A stretch of 64,000 nucleotides of DNA. It comes from Rusavskia elegans (Eukaryota > Ascomycota > Lecanoromycetes > Teloschistales > Teloschistaceae). Below are positions 58,600 to 64,000 of this stretch, piece by piece. Made by a program: the position numbers and the translations under genes. The stretch's first letter is position 1. Each line of letters begins with the position of its first letter. The stretch covers positions 594,463 through 658,462 of the forward strand of contig SAUG01000052.1 of NCBI GenBank assembly GCA_011316305.1, read 5' to 3'. A model generated the notes under the pieces. The model saw only the letters and a program-made list of their open reading frames with translations, did no database searches and was not told where the DNA came from.

Positions 58600-61145
58600 T
58601 ATTTATTCCTTATTTTATAGGAAATTAATAAAAATAAAAATTTTTTAAAATAAATAAAAGATAAAGATATTATATCTAATTTAAAATTAAAGTATATTTT
58701 AATATATACGAATATATAAAATAAATAAATAAAACTAAAAATCTAATTAATTTCTCCTTTTTTTAAAAATTTATACTTTATTATTGTCTTTTTTATAGAG
58801 ATTATTTTTAGGTATAGGCCTAAATTTAGGTAAATAATTATTATCTAGGTTCTCCGCTAGCTTTAGTTTATAAGATCTTCCTCGTTTATATTTTTTATCT
58901 AGCGGAAACTATTCTATAGTAACTTTCCTTAGTCTTCTATATCTACGAGGTATTTTCTATCTAATAGTAATATCTTTTTCTATAAAATATTTCTTTATAT
59001 AATTTCTACTAATTTGATATTTATTAGTAGATTTACTAGGAGGTTTTAGAATATAGATATTTAAGATTTTAGTTTAAATAACCTTATATAGACTATACTA
59101 GTTAACTTTAAACTTTTAAAATTATTTAGTTTTAATTAAAACTATATTCTCTTTAATAAAAATATTACTTTTTATTTTCGCGTTCTACGCTTTTTTATTT
59201 ATCTTTATTTATACTATTATATCCTTAAATATTTTAGCTCGATTATATAAAAAGAATAGTATAGGATCGATTTTCTTATTATATCTTTCCGGAAAAGGGC
59301 TAGAAGTATTAGTCGGCAGCGTCGGGTTAATACTATAAAGTAAATAGAAAGGTAAAAATCTAGTAGTTATATACGTACGAATACGTATAATAAATAGAGC
59401 CTGGTTTAAATAAAGGTCCTAAGTCTTTTTCGGCTACCTAATATAATATTTAGTAAATATCTTTCCGAAAATTCTATTAAATCTTTTAATAGTACTATTT
59501 ATTTATAGATAATAAAAAGTAGTACCTCGATATTTAACTTTTAGTAGGCGGTATACCTCGTCTATAGCTAGAGCCTAAAGGTTTATATTTTAATTAGTAA
59601 TAATTTCTTTTAAAAAGTTATAATTATAATAGATCCGATAAATAATAAATTCGGCTAGTATCTCTGCTATTATATTTAAAAGCGACTAAACTATAGGCTA
59701 TCTAATAACGTAGTTAATCGTAGTTATAATCTATTTATTACTCTAGTCAGTTTCTAGTAAAAAACCGATAAAATCGAATCTCTAGCGTTTAAAAGGATTT
59801 AATCTATCTTTCTAGGTACTAAAAAAATATATTATATCCTATTTAATATCGTAAGAAATAATAGTAAACTAATATTCGGGATAGTATTTAATATAATATT
59901 TAATATCTTTTTTTATCTCGGGCTACTACTATTTTATACGAATAATATCTATTATTATCTCGTATAAATAGTAACTATATTATTTATAGATATAGTCTAG
60001 GAAGTTCGTATAAATCTATAATAGAATATAGAGTATCTAACTATTTTAAAACGAGTTCCGGTACTATATTATATTATTTTTAACTCGGAAATAGTATTTA
60101 TATTTCTCTAAAGTAACTTTTATTTCCGGATTATTAGATAGAATTCCGGATTCCGTATAAACTCTAATAGCGTTATTAAATAAAATTATATAATTATTAA
60201 CTTTACCGGTAAATAGCTAGAAGTTTTTTTTTCGGTTTAATATATCTACTATTATTATTTTATTATCCGGCTTATATTTAATATCGAGTTTATATTTTCT
60301 AAATTCTGTAAGCTAATAAGTAAACTTTCTAGAAGATTTAATAGTAGTTTTAAAGTATTATAAATCTATATAATCTGTTCTAATAATTATAGTTATTTTA
60401 TTTTTAATATAGTAACGCTATCGCTGTAGAGATTTTTTAATAATAAAAAGTTTTTATTTATAGGTAATATAATTATATTCTATAGATATAAATACCTTGC
60501 TTTCAAAAGTAATAGGCTATTTAATACTATCGGTATTAACCTAGTAAAGAATAGCGCCCTATCTAAAATCGGAAATATCCGTTTTAATAATAAAAAAAAA
60601 AGTTATATCGGGTTAAATAAATATTTTATCGTTTATTATAATATTTTTAATTAGTTTATATATATTTTAAGTTTAAAAATTTATTCGGATTAGTTTATAC
60701 TTTTTACTTTCTAAACTTTAGATTAATTTATAGAAAAGCCTATATATTAGGGCGAAATCTTCTATAAATCTCCGATAATAGATATATAATTCTAAAAAGG
60801 ACCGTATATTATATACTATTTATAGCAGTAGCTAGTTTCTAATAGCTTTTTTTTTCGCCGTATCTATATAGACTTCTCTATTACTAACGATATACCTATA
60901 GAATTTAATATATTTCTAAAAAAATAGGTATTTTAAAGGTTTCGCGAATAGTTAATTCTTTTCGAATACTTCTATAATAGCTTTAATATATTATATATAC
61001 TCCTCTTTATTCTTCGAATAGATTAAAATATTATTAAAGTAAATAACTATAAAATTATTAAAAAACGGCCTAAATATATTATTTATTATAGTTTAGAACG
61101 TTATAGATACGTTTATTAACCTAAATATATAACGTCCCTATATAT
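58600..61145 (-). mobile_element. Ty3/gypsy retrotransposon fragment, minus strand
   Basis: On the minus strand, 61,130-60,700 reads as a gypsy RT: FNNILIYSKNKEEY (canonical FDDILIYS with both Asp codons changed to Asn by G-to-A), followed by FLELYIYYRRFIEDFALIYR, the connection to RNase H. Lower coordinates (60.7-58.8 kb) should hold RNase H, integrase and possibly a chromodomain end (LAENLDNN near 58,850). The RT text stops at about 61,145, just upstream of its LxNxxxTF motif, where a different sequence begins. Confidence 0.75.
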
Positions 61146-61149
61146 TAGA

Positions 61150-61720
61150 AGGCGTTACGCTCGAGCCTAGCTATAGCCGTGGACGTAGTCCGAGCTACTA
61201 AATAGTAAGAGAGTCCTAGTATAGGTTATTATAATTAATCCTATATACCCGTAGAGGTACGGTTATAATATTATAAAGTATCTTCGTTATAAAGTAATTA
61301 AAAAGAGAATAGTAGAAATATATTTAATAATTATATTAACGACTAACGAAAGAAACTATTTATAGAAATAATAAGCGATATATATAGTAAAAGTAACCGT
61401 AAAGGCCGATAGGTAGCCGTCTACTAAGAATCCTATTAGGAGAAACGGCTATATTAGCTATAGGCAGCTATAGATAATTAGGTTTATTTACCTAACTAAT
61501 CCCTCTATAGAATCTCTATAGAGTCGCGGACGTAATACGGCCCCCTTTATATCGCTTTTTATCTAGTATATAATCTTTCTGCAGGGTATAAAAAGAGTAT
61601 TTTCCTTTTTTTTCTTTCTTCTTTTCTATTCTATCTTCTCGATATTTTTATAATACGTTTTTAGCGAGGAAACCGGTTAAAATCCTTTTATTATATTTAG
61701 TTAAGAAGAGTTATAATACC
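61150..61720 (+). repeat. LTR-like sequence interrupting the gypsy RT
   Basis: Starts as GTTACGCTCGAGCC near 61,151. It is more CpG-rich than its surroundings and contains a TATA motif (GGTATAAAAAG at 61,578-61,588) followed by a pyrimidine tract and CTATCTTCTC. This looks like the U3-R region of a plus-oriented fungal gypsy LTR. The other LTR and a target duplication are not visible in the window. Confidence 0.5.
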
Positions 61721-64000
61721 TTTTCTTTATTTTCTATATATCTGTAATCCTTTAAAAGAATATAAAGTCGAGGTTAGTAGTAATATTTATAGTAAATATA
61801 CTCGGGTTTAAAAATTATATAATCTTCTAATATCTAATACTACCTATATATTATTCTTTTATTTCTTTTATCTTACTAACCTTCGTAGGGAAGCGTTTTA
61901 AAGATAAAAAGAATAAATTCCGTTCTAATATTACTAGTATTTTTAATAAATATTCCGAAGTTTATTATTATATCGAGTCTTTCTTTAATTTTAAAAAGGA
62001 AATTTATAATAAATATTTAGCCTAGGAGTCGGATTTCCGCCGGTTTTTTAGTAAATAAAAATATTTTATTACTTATTATTATATTTTAGATAAACGTAAA
62101 AGTAATTTTATTATTTAAAAGTAACGCGTTTTATTTTATTTTAACGAATTTAATAATCCGGTTATATTTTACTTTTCTGTTAGTTTTATACTAGCCGCGT
62201 AAAAGGCTTCTATTAAATTAGTACCTAGTTTTAATTCGGATAATTTAGATTAGTTTTTAAAAGATTTTAATTTCTTTTAACCTATAGAGAATATAGGTAT
62301 CTAAAGAAGGTCTAGTTAAAAATTCTTTTACTTTCGCTTTTATAAAATTTATATATCTATATTATAAGTTGCTTCCGGTTCCTTTAATAGCTTTACTAAA
62401 TCCTATTCTTTAGTAACTATTTTATTCTATAATAAAGAAGACGGATACTAATCGAACTCTTTATTTCTAGATTATATACTAAGTACCGGGTCCGGTATTC
62501 CTTTATTTTAATCTATTTAGTTTAGTTTATAATATTTAATTTTATCTATAGTTTTAACTATATTCTGGTATACTTTTTATATATAGTTTATCTAAAGCTA
62601 TTAAATTATTTCTCTACTTTTATTATATTTCTTAGTAAGTTATTAGAGAAGATAGTAATAATTTTTCTAAATCTTTATATCCTAGACTTTTCCGTCTTTT
62701 TTAAAACTCTCGTCTAATTTAATAATATTATTATAATTTATTACTAAAACGTCGTCTATTTTCTTATATAAGAGATTTTTATAGGCTAGTAAATATACTA
62801 TCTATAGTTCTATTTTCTTATTTATAGTACTTTTTTTTATAGGTTTTCCTGAAATCGATTCTTTTTATTCGTTTTCTAGGATAATATAATTCCTCTAACT
62901 TTTAATAATAGTAAAGTTTATTATACTAATTAATCTATTTTTTATTTTAATTTTAATATCGAGGATTCTTTTATTTTTAGTTATTTATCTATAGAGATAT
63001 CCTTTAATTCTATTATAGAATTTTTATATAACTTTATTATTTTCTTCCCTATTTATAAAGGCTATTATTTATTAACTTTCGATTTTAACTTTAAATATTA
63101 CTATAAGGGGTTTTTCGGTTTTATATAATTTAAAATCGATTATCAGTTTTACTTCTTATATCTTTTTTAGTTTTCTAGAATAATATCCTATTCCCGCTTT
63201 ATCCGATAGATAGATAGGGTAAATATTATTATAGCAAGCTAACCAGCTCTTTACTATATATTTATAGGGTAATTTTTCTATTATTTTAAAAAAAAATTTA
63301 GTTATTTCGATTACCTTTTTAGTTAGGTAATTTTTTTTAAGGTATTCTATTTTTCTATATAAGTAATAAACTTCAGTTTTTAATTTTCTAATTTTAGTAG
63401 TATCGAATTCTATTAAATTTCTTCTAAGCTTTCTTTTAGCGGGTCCTATTTTATTAAGCGCCTATTTATTTAAATATATTTTATATTACCTAGCGTTAAT
63501 TTTTATTATAAATTTAATAAAATCTACTAATAAATCTAGTTCTTCGATCGCGGCTATAGCTTTTTTAATTTTTATTTAGAATCTTTTATAGAAGTAGACT
63601 TTTAGGGCTAAGTCTTTCTAGTCTATCTTATAAACTAATATTCTAAACTAAGTAATATAGATAGCTACCGATTTCTATTATTTTAAAATTATTAGTTTCC
63701 TTCCTATTATTCTATTTTTATTATTATCTCCGAAGGTTTCTTTTATAGTTATAATAAAATTACCGAAAGTATAGAAGATCTATAATATTTTATCTTCTTT
63801 CTATCTTTTTAGGTTATCGAGATAATTTTTTATTCGAAGCTATACCTAATTAAAGGTAGCTCCTCCTAGATATAATATTATAAATAAGATTTTAACTACT
63901 TTATTCGGAAACTGGCTTACGTATAATATAAAGTAGATATTTATCTAAATAATCTATAGCTTTAAAGATCTTTTATCTCTTTTATAGATATTTAATATTA
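61721..64000 (+). mobile_element. Probable internal part of a further LTR element, runs off window
   Basis: AT-rich, RIP-like sequence continuing from the LTR-like segment to the window end. Its position suggests a gag region in plus orientation, but no domain could be identified, so the assignment rests on context only. Confidence 0.4.

Overview
The window looks like genomic DNA of a filamentous ascomycete (Pezizomycotina). Genes are split by short GT..AG introns (about 47-215 nt), several with CTRAC-type branch sites. The proteome is fungal (mitochondrial Lon, ALG10, an APC permease, an F-box gene), and GC-balanced gene islands alternate abruptly with AT-rich blocks almost free of CA/TG dinucleotides, the footprint of repeat-induced point mutation (RIP). 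I cannot fix the class or species. Gene models below were spliced by hand; in most, exon phases add up to an exact multiple of three.

Layout. (1) 1-~620: edge of an AT-rich repeat block. (2) 643-15,692: left gene island with a ZZ-type zinc-finger protein of unknown function (-), a class-3 lipase-like protein (+), a DUF1399/glycine-rich-domain-like protein (-), a membrane protein with a Cys-rich tail (+), two decayed F-box/LRR-type genes and a secreted amidase (-). (3) 15,825-21,918: a RIP-degraded Ty1/copia element nested inside an older element with about 60-bp terminal inverted repeats flanked by TA. (4) 22,448-46,912: central island with mitochondrial Lon protease (+), an atypical protein kinase-like protein (+), a secreted Cys-rich protein (+), an eight-exon MBL-fold hydrolase (+), a 200-bp MITE-like element, ALG10 glucosyltransferase (+), a pseudogene with two nonsense codons (+), a zinc alcohol dehydrogenase with an internal deletion (-) and a choline/amino-acid-type APC permease (-). 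(5) ~47,640-64,000: AT-rich retrotransposon block with a plus-strand Ty3/gypsy element, a minus-strand gypsy element whose RT is interrupted at ~61.15 kb by an LTR-like sequence, and unclassified remnants.

Housekeeping genes (Lon, ALG10, MBL hydrolase, permease) read intact, whereas accessory genes include at least four pseudogenes. There is no obvious operon or biosynthetic cluster; the genes look functionally independent. The main structural story is RIP-mutated, nested transposons bounding gene islands, including two inverted copies of one repeat about 49 kb apart. No tRNA, rRNA or CRISPR array was recognised. The most novel coding candidate is the ZZ protein at 643-3767, which has a possible papain-fold His/Cys pair.
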